A DNA stretch of 64,000 bases from Gambelia wislizenii (GCA_030847615.1 JAUMIR010000001.1:288822187-288886186), one strand, 5' to 3'. Positions 44,250 through 55,440 are shown, counted from the stretch's first letter. A program made the numbers and translations. The notes: generated from the sequence alone by a model not told the origin.

Positions 44250-44570
44250 CAATCGTCCCTCCACATTTGCAGGTTAAGCATAAGTGCATTTGATTATTCA
44301 TGGATTACAGTATTTGCTCCCACTTCCCCTGCTGCCCTATATGCGACCAAAAACATGTTATCTCTAGAGATTTCTAGGTCCTCCAGCACAATTCTAAGGT
44401 CAGCTTCTCCAGAAGTTGACCATAGAATTGCTCTGGAGGACCTAGAAATGCCAAGAGAAGTGTTCTCTCCGCCTCTCAGGCTAAAAAAAAAAATAGCAAC
44501 CTATATTCAGTTTTTCTAATATCAAGGGGATCCTGCACCCCTAATCACCATGAAAGTTGAGGGCCAACTT
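44250..44570. mobile_element. Tigger-like MITE, ~320 bp
   Basis: Starts after TA with CAATCGTCCCTCCACATTTG and ends near 'gttgagggccaactt', the inverted counterpart. The central AGATTTCTAGGTCCTCCAG / CTGGAGGACCTAGAAATG block is an internal palindrome (about 44366-44450). Confidence 0.75.
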
Positions 44571-44811
44571 AATTTTAAAAATAAACATTTTAAAGAAGAA
44601 ATTTGAAGTTTTAAAACTATTTCCATGAATTGTTCTTGGGTTTGGCATTGCTCATTTTTGGTTGGTGGGGGGGGGGGTGGCTCCTGGCATACAGTTATGC
44701 CATTTTCTTATTAAGCCTGTGGATTGTTTTCCCAAGCTACCCTCTGTGTGTGTGTGTGTGTGTTTATTTGTAAATGTTGGCTTAGGCTACTTATATGGGT
44801 TTTGTGGGTCA

Positions 44812-45045
44812 ACATGGCATAGTGATTTGGGTATAGGACTAAGACTCTAGAGACCAGGGTTCAAATCCCTGCTCAGCCATGGAAACCCACTGGGTGACCT
44901 TGGGCAAATCACACACTCTCAGCATCAGAAGGAGGTGACAACAACTTCCTCTGAAAAAATTTTGCCAAGAAAACCCCATGATAGGGTCACCTTAGGGTCG
45001 CCATAATTCAGAAATCGCTTGAAGGCACATGGCCACCAAAACAAC
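44812..45045 (+). repeat. tRNA-headed SINE, full-length-like
   Basis: A-box zone 'ggcatagtgatttgggtata', B box GGGTTCAAATCCC, core 'ccactgggtgaccttgggca' and tail 'tagggtcgccataattcaga', ending 'cttgaaggcacatggccacc'. This is the best-preserved copy in the window. Confidence 0.9.
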
Positions 45046-46499
45046 AATGGTTTTATGCCATAGGGCAGTGGCTTGTAGCATGCAGATTTTTTTAAAAAGT
45101 ATCTAAAATTAAGTATTTTCATTTCTGCTAAAAATGTGGAAATAAGGAGTTATTTTTTTAAAAAAAAACACACGTAAGTACAATGACAACTAACTACTTC
45201 TTGGGGAACTGAAATGATTAATACAACTATTTACTCTTTGAAAAGTAAGTTTCCTAGGTCTCCACATAAGCAAGCCATGAACTTCCCTGGCAAAGTGCTT
45301 GGAAGCAGAGCTCCTTATTTGATATTTAAACACTGGAAGAATACAGAGCAGTTTACTGGGAAGTTCTTTAAAAGCCTAACATTCAGAATTTGGTGACCTT
45401 GACCACTGAGTACCAGTGAGTTAGCTGAGCAAATAAATGCCTTCCTGAGCAAATGACATTATCTGGCACATTTTTGCTTTGTCCACAGTTAAGCTGGGAA
45501 GACCTGAATTAATGAAATCCACTGAATTCTGTCCTTCAGAGGAAATTACTGTGTCACATGGAGGGAGTCGAGAGGACCCCAAGCAGCTCGAGATAGTGAG
45601 GAAACAGTGGCATTTTTAATATATAGTCACTTTCTAAATGATGAGTCAGAAGGGAGGGGTATGATGGGAAGGGGTGTAGATCAAATGCAATCCGCAAGAG
45701 ATGAGCACCTGTAGACTAGAAGCATCTGCAGCACATAATCTAGCCACAAGATGGATTAATTTTTTTCATTTAATAAATCATCCAGAAAAGGACATATTTT
45801 GACCCCCATGTATAGTGTTTTGCAACAAAAGGTCAAAGCAGGAATCCCTGTTCTAACTGATGGGAGCATGTGGCTCCTATTATCGCACGCAGAAAGAGAA
45901 ACATGGCCAAATTTCAGACAAATCCTTTGGCTTGTGGCCGAGTCGTGAGCCACAACCTTCAGCAGCTGCTGTGGGCTTTTACAGATCATTCCTGATCAAC
46001 ATAGCCTGAGAGTAATTACATCCTTGCAGATTGCTCGGTGCCGTAATTATTTTTGAAGTTACTAAGTAGTTTGAAGATTAATTACTCTGCAAGTTTGCCG
46101 TTGCTTGATCTTATAATGAGGGTAGTTAAGAAAGCTATAATTGCACTGGGATGTTAAGTAACTCGGTGTTGACATGAGGTTAGCAGTTGCCCTCTGCAAA
46201 ATAAAATCTATGCCTAAGTCTGAAACTGGAGCAATGAAGACATTGGGTTCCTCCTCCTGCCACAGTTACTGCTCTTGAACAGCTTATTTTTCTCCGACAG
46301 GAATAAAAGAACATCTTTCTGCTATTCCTGCTGTGTGTACACAAATAATTCTGCAGAAGAGCAAGGTTCTGTGAACATTCTTTCCTTCTGCTTCCCTTTC
46401 TCATCCAGCCTGACTATTCCTCAAACACTGGGCTGCAAATATTCTTCTGTAAGGAACCAGCCCCACTTTTGTGCAAAAGCCAACATCCCACACACCATA
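45046..46499. other. No feature recognised
   Basis: No repeat family or credible coding region is identified in this stretch. Confidence 0.4.
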
Positions 46500-46823
46500 C
46501 AGCTACATAATGGATAACTGAGCACCACACTATATTTCAAAACCACACTTACATGCCTCCAGTTTCCACCCTGAACACACTACCAAATCCATCCTTTAGA
46601 AACAAGCCCTCCGATGCAATTGCATCTGCTCAGACCCACAAGACAAACTCATGGAATTACAACAAGCATCCCTCAAGCAACAGCACCCACCATATGAAGT
46701 AAACAACAACAACAAAGCAACAAAGCAAGACTTGAACCCAGAACTAATCTATCAGAGAACAGATTGAAGACAGGAAATAACAGAACAGTGGTCACATGCA
46801 GCTCCCATTTGAGTACTCAGATG
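46500..46823 (+). pseudogene. Penelope-like element, RT C-terminal fragment (left half)
   Basis: The translation, with frame breaks, gives SLYFKTTLTCLQFPP, then KQALRCNCICSDPQDKLMEL and QQASLKQQHPPYEVN. This follows the segment downstream of the RT core in Penelope-like elements (the region with '...QALR..RICS...' before the linker). The coding remnant stops at the TA where a Tigger-like element inserted and resumes at 48674. The N-terminal RT motifs are absent. Confidence 0.65.
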
Positions 46824-46949
46824 TACAGTTGTCCCTCCACATTCGCGAACTTGACATTCGCGGTTTCGGTTATTCGCGGTTTTGGGAGGGCCCCCCCGGG
46901 CCCCCCCAAAACCGCGACACGGGGCCTCCAGAGGCCCCGTGAAAGACCT

Positions 46950-48190
46950 GGGGAGGGGTGGGGAGGCCTTCGCGGGACGCCCAGAGGCCCTCCGGAGGCC
47001 CCGCGAAGGCCTGGGGAGGGGTGGGGAGGCCTTCGCGGGACCCCCGGAGGCCCTCCGGAGGCCCCGCGAAGGCCTGGGGAGGGGTGGGGAGGCCTTCGCG
47101 GGACGCCCAGAGGCCCTCCGGAGGCCCCGCGAAGGCCTGGGGAGGGGTGGGGAGGCCTTCGCGGGACCCCCGGAGGCCCTCCGGAGGCCCCGCGAAGGCC
47201 TGGGGAGGGGTGGGGAGGCCTTCGCGGGACCCCCGGAGGCCCTCCGGAGGCCCCGCGAAGGCCTGGGGAGAGGTGGGGAGGCCTTCGCGGGACCCCCGGA
47301 GGCCCTCCGGAGGCCCCGCGAAGGCCTGGGGAGGGGTGGGGAGGCCTTCGCGGGACCCCCCGGAGGCCCTCCGGAGGCCCCGCGAAGGCCTGGGGAGCGG
47401 TGCGAAGGCCTTCGCGGGACGCCCGGAGGCCTTCCGGAGGCCCCGCGAAGGCCTGGGGAGGGGTGGGGAGGCCTTCGCGGGACCCCCGGAGGCCCTCCGG
47501 AGGCCCCGCGAAGGCCTGGGGAAGGGTGGGGAGGCCTTCGCGGGACCCCCGGAGGCCCTCCGGAGGCCCCGCGAAGGCCTGGGGAGGGGTGGGGAGGCCT
47601 TCGCGGGACCCCCGGAGGCCCTCCGGAGGCCCCGCGAAGGCCTGGGGAAGGGTGGGGAGGCCTTCGCGGGACCCCCGGAGGCCCTCCGGAGGCCCCGCGA
47701 AGGCCTGGGGAGGGGTGGGGAGGCCTTCGCGGGACCCCCGGAGGCCCTCCGGAGGCCCCGCGAAGGCCTGGGGAGCGGTGCGAAGGCCTTCGCGGGACCC
47801 CCGGAGGCCCTGCGAAGGCCTGGGGAGGGGTGGGGAGGCCTTCGCAGGACCCCCGGAGGCCCCACGAAGGCCTGGGTAATGGTGGGGAGGCCTTCGCGGG
47901 ACTCCCGGAGGCCCTCTGGAGGCCCCGCGAAGGCCTGGGGAGCAGTGCAAAGGTCTTCGCAGGACTCCCGGAGGCCCTCTGGAGGCCCTGCGAAGGCCTG
48001 GGGAGGGGAGGGGAGGCCTTCGCGGGACCCCCAGAGGCCCTCCAGAGGCCCCGCGAAGGCCTGGGGAGGGGTGGGGAGGCCTTCGCGGGACCCCCGGAGG
48101 CCCTCCGGAGGCCCCGCGAAGGCCTGGGGAGGGGTGGGGAGGCCTTCGCGGGACCCCCGGAGGCCCTCCGGAGGCCCCGCGAAGGCCTGG
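46950..48190. repeat. 63-bp CpG-rich minisatellite, ~20 copies
   Basis: Unit begins GGCCTGGGGAGGGGTGGGGA, continues GGCCTTCGCGGGACCCCCGG and then AGGCCCTCCGGAGGCCCCGC with GAA. The spacing of GGCCTGGGG is 63 bp (for example about 47008 to 47071). Most copies are near identical; variants with GGAGCGGTGCGAAGG recur at about 47394, 47771 and (diverged) 47938, suggesting higher-order duplication. CpG density is high and most CpGs are intact. Confidence 0.93.
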
Positions 48191-48194
48191 GGAG

Positions 48195-48590
48195 GGAGGG
48201 AGGGAGGGAGGGCCGGGGAGGCCTCCGCGGGGCCTAGGAAGGCCCCACGAAGCCCTGGGCAGGGAGGGAGGGAGGGCCGGGGAGGCCTCCACGGGGCCTA
48301 GGAAGGCCCCGCGAAGGCCTGGGCAGGGAGGGAGGGAGGGCCGGGGAGACCTCCGCGGGGCCTAGGAAGGCCCCACGAAGGCCTGGGCAGGGAGGGAGGG
48401 AGGGCCGGGGAGGCCTCCACGGGGCCTAGGAAGGCCCCGCGAAGGCCTCGGCAGGGAGGGAGGGAGGGCCGGGGAGACCTCTGCAGGGCCTAGGAAGGCC
48501 CCGCAAAGGCCTGGGCAGGGAGGGAGGGCCAGGGAGGCCTCCGCGGGGCCTAGCAAGGCCCCGCGAAGGCCTGGGGAGGGAGGGGGAGGG
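48195..48590. repeat. Second minisatellite block, ~64-bp GGGA-rich unit
   Basis: About six copies of a unit containing (GGGA)n, GGCCGGGGAGGCCTCCGCGG and GGCCTAGGAAGGCCCCGCGA. It is related to the 63-bp unit but has a different first half, so two monomer types have been amplified separately. Confidence 0.88.
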
Positions 48591-48673
48591 GTGTTTGTTA
48601 TTCGCGGATTTTTCACATTCGCGGGGGTCCGCGGAACGGAACCCCCGCGAATGTGAAGGGACTGCAGGGTATT

Positions 48674-49198
48674 ATCATTGAACTGCAACCAATTTGGACA
48701 ATAACGCTGCCCTCTCAAAGGCTCTTGGTGGCAGGCCTGTACTTGCCTACAGACAGCCTCCCAATCTCAAACAGTTACTTACTTACAGGAGGATGCACAA
48801 CACAGATGGGGAGACGGGTACAAAACATTGCCACAAACCCAGATGCCAACTCTGCCCACTCATCTACTTGGGAAATGTCATCACAGGACCTAATTTCATC
48901 ACTCACGATATTAGAGGTATTTTCACTTGCTCATTCTCTAATGTGATATAAACCATCTTCTGTCAACAATGCCCTTCAGCACTCTACATTGTGCAGATTA
49001 GCCAGTCTCTGTGTCAGAGGATATAATAGATATAAATCAGACATTAGGATGAGGGGAAAAACAAGTTGCAGAATACTTCAGTGTTCCTGGGATTCCATCT
49101 CTGATCTCAGGACAGCAGTCATTGAACAAACAAACAAACAAACAAACAAACAACTACTAAGAGAGATTGGAAATAAAAACATAATAATTGGAATATAG
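48674..49198 (+). pseudogene. Penelope-like element, linker and GIY-YIG endonuclease (right half)
   Basis: Translated with small frame changes: QPIWDNNAALSKALGGRPVL, AYRQPPNLKQLLT, GTKHCHKPRCQLCP (a CxxxxCxxC-like linker motif), GNVITGPNFITHDIRGIFTC and SFSNVI, then QQCPSALYIVQISQSLCQR, RYKSDIR and SDLRTAVIEQ. This is the linker plus GIY-YIG nuclease of Penelope-like elements; the LYIVQ stretch stands where LYIGQT is usual, with the Gly changed to Val. It resumes the fragment that ends at 46823. A (CAAA)n run at about 49127-49151 interrupts the C-terminus. Confidence 0.8.
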
Positions 49199-49204
49199 GT
49201 TGAC

Positions 49205-49423
49205 ACACACACACCTCTATCCACAGGGGATACGTCCCAAGACCCCCATGGATACCTGAAACCATGGATAATAGGGAACCCTAGTATTTTCAATGAGAAG
49301 AATGCCAGAAGTTGACTATAGAATCACATTGGAGGACATCGAAATGCTTAGAGACAATATATATTTTCTGATGTGGATAAGTGAAACCATGGATACCAAA
49401 TCTATGTATATGGGGCTTGACCT
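49205..49423. mobile_element. Tigger-like MITE fragment
   Basis: 'tatccacaggggatacgtcc' and 'ccatggatacctgaaaccat' near the left are echoed by 'agtgaaaccatggatacc' and 'tatggggcttgacctg' before TA at the right. The left terminus is eroded into a (CA)n run. Confidence 0.55.
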
Positions 49424-49858
49424 GTATATCCACAAACTCCAGTCCATCAACAGTAGCTCTCTCTCTCTCTCTAACTGCAGCTTCAGTCTCTGGAGCTCGG
49501 TGTACAGTAGCGAGGCAAACAGAAGAGAGAACAACAGGGGTATTTGGTGTGGGTGTTTAGCGCGGGAGTTTGAGGGGGAGGCACAGTTCTTTTCTGAGGG
49601 GAAAGGGCTTCTGCTGAGCTGCCTGGGGGTGGAATTAGCAGCCACTAGCTCTATATAACTGCTGCTGTACTCTTTCTAGGTTAATCTTAGAAAACCAGCG
49701 GCAAGTGCCTTGTGGCATGTGCAATTCTAGCATAACAAGGGCATAGGAGCTCTTCTGAGAAACAAGGCCAACTGGCATCGGGTGGAGGGAGAATACTAGA
49801 GGAGTTTGGTCAGGGAAGCCTAAAGTTCTCTTTCAGTGACTACTTAAGAAAACTGAAT

Positions 49859-50836
49859 ATGGCCAGTGAGGAAGCAGCTGCAGTTACCTGCAACACCTGT
49901 GGGATGTTCATCTTCTTGCCAGAGGAGGTGGCAAGGTATATCTGCAGCAAATACAAGTTGGTAGCCCTGCTGGAAGAGAAGGTCAAGCATCTTGAGGACA
50001 GGGTATCTACTCTTCTGAATACTAGGGAGCAAGAAGTTTTCTTCATAAGAGTGGAGAAGACCATCCTGGAAGCAGAACACAATGAGGAGGTGTCTTTGGA
50101 GAAGGCCATTACTCATACAAAGGAAATGATCACTTGGAGGAATGTGACACAGAGAAGTAGAAAGGCCAGGGCTCCATCAGCCAGCTTGAAGCTACAGAAT
50201 CGATTTGAAACTCTCTCTCTTTCCAAAGAAGAAGAAGAACAGCACCAGTGCCAGGCCTCAGGGAACATACAGGGAACCTTGGTAGATACAGCACATGAAG
50301 TGGACTGTGCCAAGACTTGAAGGAGGAGGAGGATTATAGTGGCAGGGGATTCCCTGTTGTGAGGAACAGAAGTAGTAGTCTGCAGGCCTGACAAAATTTC
50401 TCAGGAGGTGTGCTGTCTCCCTTGGGCAAAAATTCAAGATGTAACGGAGAGGCTGACAAGACTCATCAAGCCTTCTGACCATTATCCCTTCCTTTTGGTC
50501 CATGTGGGAACCAATGACACTGTAAGGCATAGCCTCCAGAAGATCACAAGGGATTATGAGGCTTTGGGTAGGAAGCTGAAGAACCTGGATGCACAGATAG
50601 TCATTTCATCTGTCCTTCCAGTGGAAGGGCATGGCCCAGGAAGGGAGAGAAGAAAAGTAGAGGTGAACAACTGGCTACGCAGATGGTGCCGCCAGGAACA
50701 ATTTGGCTTCCTGGATCATGGGATGTGGTTTCAGGGGAGTGGACTTCTGGCAAGAGATGGGCTGCACCTCACAGCAGTTGGTAGGAATGTTTTTGTGAAG
50801 AGTCTGAAAGATCTCATCAGGAGGGCTTTAAACTGA
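49859..50836 (+). pseudogene. ORF1: CR1 ORF1: coiled coil plus SGNH esterase
   Basis: Starts MASEEAAAVTCNTCGMFIF with a CxxC pair, then a charged coiled-coil-like stretch (about residues 25-70). After an in-frame TGA (50318-50320) the esterase begins: GDSL at 50345-50356 (Ser nucleophile block), a second TGA at 50360-50362, the GTND block at 50507-50518, and the DGLH block with the catalytic Asp/His pair at 50756-50767. All pieces are in one frame, so only two nonsense changes break an otherwise whole ORF1. In CR1 this protein binds RNA and carries an esterase of uncertain role. Confidence 0.88.
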
Positions 50837-50999
50837 GTTCTATGGGGAGGGAGACATTACTCCTGAAGGCAGGAGTTCATCGCGTGCTAGAGATAATAGC
50901 CCAAATGTTATACAGAGAACAAGGCAAATAACACAACAACCCAACAATGGGAGGAATAAACCCTTTAAAAGGCAGATAAGGGAAATGCCCCATGGTCTT

Positions 51000-53654
51000 G
51001 GATGTCTCTATATGAATGCACAGAGCATGGAAATAAACAGGATGAACTTGAACTCTTAGCACAGCAAAATAAATACTGTATGATATCATAGGCATCACTG
51101 AAACCTGCTGGGATGAGTCTCATGACTAGAATGTACTAATCGAGGGGTATAGCCTACTTCAGAAAAATAGACCAAAAAGGAAGGGTGAGCATGATATGTT
51201 AAAGATGTGTACACCTGTGAACAGATCCATGACTTAAATCCTGGGAGCCAGGCTGAGAGCATCTGGGTAAAAATCAAGGGGGAGAGAAGCAACAGGGATA
51301 TCATTCTGGGGGCCTACTACAGGTCTCCAAGCCAAACCGAGGACTTGGATGATGCCTTCCTGGAACAGAAGACCACACATACAGAAAGGAGAGATGTAGT
51401 AGTAATGGGTAATTTTAACTATCCTGACATTTGTTGCAAGTCCAACTCTGCCAAGAATTTAATGTCCAATACATTCCTCACTTGCCTTGCAGAGACAATT
51501 TCATTGTCCAGAAGGTAAAATAGGCAACAAGGGGATCAGCTATTTTAGATCTGATCCTAACCAATGGGGATGACCTGGTTAATGGTGTAGAACTGGCAGG
51601 AGCCCTAGAGGAGACCATGTTCTCCTGGAGTTTGTTATACAGAGGAAAGGGGAAGCCAAGCATAGTCAGACATGCATTCTAGACTTAAAGAAAGCTGAAT
51701 TCAGAAAACTTGGGGAATTACTGGGAGTGATCCCATGGTCAGAAATACTGAAAGATAAAGGAGTTCATGAGGGATGGGAGTTTCTAAAAAGTGAGATATT
51801 GAAGACAAAACTTCAAACATTTCCAATGCGGAGGAAAAGGGGAGGTGTCTAAAGAAACCAGGATGGATGTCGAAAGAACGCTCAACTGAGCTAAAACCTC
51901 AAAAGGACATGTGTAAGAAATGGAAAAAGGGGGAAATCACCAAAGAGGAATTCAAAAAAAAAAAATCTCATGTAGGGGGAAAGTCAGGAAAGCCAAAGCT
52001 CAGCTGGAGCTCAGGCTTGCTAGAGAGGTTAAAAACAATAAAAAGGGGGGGGGTTGTTATGTCCGTAGCAAAAGGAAGAACAAGGAAATGGTAGGGCTGC
52101 TGCGGGGAGAAGATGATGAAAGACTAAGAGGGGACAGAGAAAAGGCAGAACTACTTAACACCTTTTTTGCTTCAGTCTTCTCCCAAAGGGGGAACAGTGC
52201 TCAATCTAGAGAAGATGGAGCAGATGATGCAGTAGGGGAAATACAGCACATACTATGTAAAGAGGTAGTTCAGGAATACCTGGCCAGTATAAATGAGTTC
52301 ATGTCTCCAGGGCCAGATGAACTTCATCCAAGGGTATTAAAAGAACTGACAGAAGTAATCTCAGAACCACTGCCAATAATCTTTGAGAATTCCTGGAGAA
52401 CAGGAGAGGTCCCAGCAGACTGGAGAAGGGCAAATGTTGTCCCCATCTTTAAAAGGGGGGGGGGGAGAAGACCCAAATAATTACTGCCCAGTCAGCCTGA
52501 CATGAATACTAGGAAAGATTCTAGAGCAGATCGTTGAACAGACAGTCTGTAAGCACTTAGAAAGGAATGCTATGATCACTAAAGGTCAACATGGATTTCT
52601 CAAAAACAAGTTGTCCCAGACTAATCTCATCTCTTTTTTTGATAGCATTACAAACTTGATAGATGAAGGGGACTTGACTGATGAAGGGGATGCTGTGGAT
52701 GTAGTGTATCCTGGTTTCAGTAAGGCCTTTGACAAGGTCCCCCATGATATTCTTGCAAAAAAGTTAGTAACCTGTGGGCTAGACAATGCAACTGTTAGGT
52801 GGATTTGTAATTGGTTGACTGACGAAACCCAAAGGGTAGTCACCAATGGCTCCTCTTCATCCTGGAGAGAAGTGACCACTGGGGTGCCACAGTTTTCTGT
52901 CCTGGGTCCAGTGCTATTCAATATCTTTCTCAGTGGCTTGGATGAGGGAATAGAGGGTATGCTTATCAAGTTTGCAGATGACACCAAATTAGGAGGGGTA
53001 GCTAATACCCCAGAGGACAGGATCAGAATCCAAAATGACCTCAACAGATTAGAAAACTGGGCCAATATTAACAAAATGAATTTCAACAGGGAGAAATGTA
53101 GGATACTACACTTGGGCAGTAAAAATGAAATGCACAGATATAGGATGGGAGACACCTAGCTTGAGGGCAGTACATGCGAAAGAGATTTAGGAGTCTTAGT
53201 GGACCACAAGCTGAACATGGGTCAGCAGTGTGATGCAGCAGCTGAAAAAGCCAATGTGATTCTAGGCTACATTAATATAAGTATAGTGTCTAGACCAAGG
53301 GAAGTACTGTACTCTGCTTTTGTCAGACCTCCCCTGGAATACTGTGTCCAGTTCTGGGCACCACAATTGAGGAAGGATATTGAGAAGCTGGAACGTGTTC
53401 AGAGGAGGGCGACCAGGATGGTGAGTGGTCTGGAAGCCATGCCCTATGAGGAGCAGCTTAGGGAGCTGGGCACATTTAGTCTGGAGAAGAAAAGGTTGAG
53501 AGGGGACATGATAGCCTTGTTTAAATATTTGAAGGGATGTCATACTGAGGATGGAGCAAGCTTGTTTTCTGTTGCTCCAGAAACTAGGACATGGAGCAAT
53601 GGGTCCAAACTACAGGAAAAGAGATTACACCTAAACATTGGAAGAATTTCCTGA
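51000..53654 (+). pseudogene. ORF2: CR1 ORF2: endonuclease and reverse transcriptase
   Basis: The endonuclease part shows SIWVKIKGE, IILGAYYRSPSQTEDLDD and VVVMGNFNYPDICC (about 51260-51440; GDFN is changed to GNFN, removing a catalytic-type Asp). RT follows: MSPGPDELHPRVLKEL, WRRANVVPIFKRGG, then a frame break at the G-run near 52456, QHGFLKNKLSQTNLISFF, FSKAFDKVPHDIL, TGVPQFSVLGPVLFNIF and the catalytic FADD at 52971-52982, then NKMNFNREKCRILHLGS. The C-terminal part (53199-53654) contains [10 protein letters not shown] and the VQRRATRM segment. Start approximate. Frameshifts and stops are frequent. Confidence 0.88.
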
Positions 53655-53846
53655 CAGTAAGAGCTGTTCAGAAGTGGAATACACTGCCTTGGAGTGTGGT
53701 GGAGTCTCCTTCTTTGGAGGTTTTTAAACAGAGGCTGGATGGCCAACTGTTAGGAATGATTAGATTGTGTATTCTTGCATGGCAGGGGGTTGGACTGGAT
53801 GGCCCCGGAGGTCTCTTCCAACACTATTATTCTATGGTTCTATGAA

Positions 53847-54206
53847 CAGTGGGTTGAACAGAGACAATGGTTTCCTGGCACACTACAAATATTATAACAC
53901 TAGTTAACACACCTGTCTCAAGAGGATACTTTTGACAAGTTTATTACATCTCATTTCTGGTTTCCAACTAGCATCACACTACATTCCAATAACTCCCTCA
54001 ACCATTCCTAGGGTTATCCACCCACCCTGACCTTAGACAACATCTTTCCTCCTGCCCTTGTCCCCCAATGAACATAGTTAAAACTAACCTTATTATCTCA
54101 TCACCATACCCACAGGTTTTGCATTTCTATGGCTATTGATACAACCCGCCCATAAAGGTCTGTTCCTAGGCACTAGTTCACTCCATGTGTCTGAGGAAGT
54201 AGGCTA
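53847..54206. other. No feature recognised
   Basis: Sequence between the CR1 tail and the next repeat. Nothing nameable is seen. Confidence 0.4.
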
Positions 54207-54540
54207 AGGGCTTATCTACAGCAGCCAGGATAAACCATCTCCCTGACAGCATATCTTGGCTCCAGGCCTGGCTTGTTCTGCCCTCATTACCTGCAGAAAA
54301 TGGGCTGGTGTCCAAACAGAATGCTGGCCTGTCACTGCAGCCACCACTGCCACCATTTTCCCTATTGACTTGGATGCCAGGAAGGGGGCTTGCAACATGT
54401 GGCTGAAGGCCTCTTGCACCTGACCAGCCTTGGTCACATACTGAGGGACCGCTGCCTGGCTTCCAGGAGAATCAGGAAGCTGGTGGCAACAGTGAGGGGA
54501 GGCCTGCCGGATGGGTTCCCGTGGATATCCACAATGTTCC
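54207..54540 (+). mobile_element. Non-autonomous repeat related to 8640-8993 and 15011-15183
   Basis: 'gggcttatctacagcagcca' and 'gccaggaagggggcttgcaa', followed by 'ctgaccagccttggtcacat', match the arms that bracket the 6-kb unit. The right end runs into a CR1 fragment near 54560. Confidence 0.55.
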
Positions 54541-54564
54541 TCTCTAGCCTCCCAAGATCAAGTG

Positions 54565-55440
54565 GTGTCTAGATCAAGGGAAGTAATAGTGCCACTCTAT
54601 TCTGCTCTGGTCAGACCTCACCTGGAATACTGTGTCCAGTTCTGGGTACCACAATGCAGGAAGGATATGGGCAAGCTGGAATGTATCCAGAGGAGGGCTA
54701 CCAAGATGGTGGGAGGTCTGGAAGCCATGCCCTATGAGGTATGGAGCTGGGAGCTAGGTATGTTCAGGCTGGACAAGAGACGGTTAAGCGGTGACATGAT
54801 AGCCATGTTTAAATGTTTGAATGGATGTCATATTGAGATGGAGCAAGCTTGTTTTCTGCTGCTCCAGAGACAAGGACATGGAGCAATGTATTCAAACTAC
54901 AGGAAAAGAGATTCCACCTAAACATTAGGAAGAACTTCCTGACAGTAAGAGCTGTTCAGCAATGGAGTGTGGTGGAATCTCCTTTGGAGGTTTTTAAGCA
55001 GAGGCTGTATGGCCATCTCTCGGGAATGCTTTGATTGTTTATTCCTGCATGGCAGGGGGTTGGACTCGATGGTCTTTGTGGTCTTTTCCAATTCTAAGGA
55101 CTTTTTCAAATGGGGTAAAAAAAAAAAAAACCTGAGGAGGTCGGGAGAAGAACGGGGCTGTCGCACTTACAGAGCCCCATTTCAGACAACACAGTCCTCC
55201 TCCGTCCTCCTCCCCACCTCCTCCCGACCTTCCCCCTTGCTTTGGGTGCTGATTTTTATTGACGGAAAACCTCAATAAGGTTGGGAGGAGGTTGGGAAGA
55301 GGATGGAGGAGAACTGTGTCATCTGAAATGGGGCTTTGTAAGCGCGACAGCCCCATTCTTCTCCCGACCTCCTTGGTTTTTTTCCACCCCATTTGAAAAA
55401 GTCCTATGATTCTATGATTTTATGATTCCAAGATTCTATG
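54565..55440 (+). pseudogene. CR1 LINE 3' fragment, tail interrupted
   Basis: ORF2 C-terminus ([54 protein letters not shown]) followed by the 3' UTR 'gcatggcagggggttggact' and the terminal ATTCTA-type repeat, which is split by a foldback element at 55098-55404 and resumes as 'tatgattctatgatt'. The frame changes after about 54840. Confidence 0.9.
55098..55404. mobile_element. Foldback MITE, 307 bp, in the CR1 tail
   Basis: GGACTTTTTCAAATGGGGT at the left and its complement CCCCATTTGAAAAAGTCC at the right, then GAGGTCGGGAGAAGAA / TTCTTCTCCCGACCTCC and AGCCCCATTTCAGA / TCTGAAATGGGGCT. It is a long imperfect palindrome. The insertion point is within the CR1 terminal microsatellite, so the exact duplication is ambiguous (TA-containing). 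Confidence 0.88.

Larger units (their letters stand above)
46826..48669. mobile_element. Tigger-like TIR element enlarged by a 63-bp minisatellite
   Basis: The left end CAGTTGTCCCTCCACATTCG follows TA at 46824-46825. The right end region CGCGAATGTGAAGGGACTG lies just before TA at 48670-48671, with about 6 extra bases at the very tip. Subterminal TTATTCGCGG also recurs inverted. The terminus equals that of 21172-22042. The interior is almost entirely tandem repeat. The long open frames on both strands (up to 491 codons) exist because the unit length is a multiple of three and lacks stops. Confidence 0.85.
49430..53846 (+). mobile_element. CR1 LINE, nearly full length, degenerate
   Basis: A GC-moderate 5' region (about 49430-49858) is followed by ORF1 (esterase), ORF2 (endonuclease and RT) and the typical 3' UTR: 'gcatggcagggggttggact', 'gaggtctcttccaacact' and ATTCTATGGTTCTATGAA. 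The 5' boundary is a guess. Stops and frameshifts in both ORFs show it is inactive, but all major domains can still be read, which makes it the most complete LINE in the window. Confidence 0.9.

Noticed and set aside
46764..48301. Open frames of 371 to 491 codons on both strands
   Set aside because: The 63-bp unit is a multiple of three and stop-free in several frames, so long frames appear automatically. The translations are only the repeated monomer.
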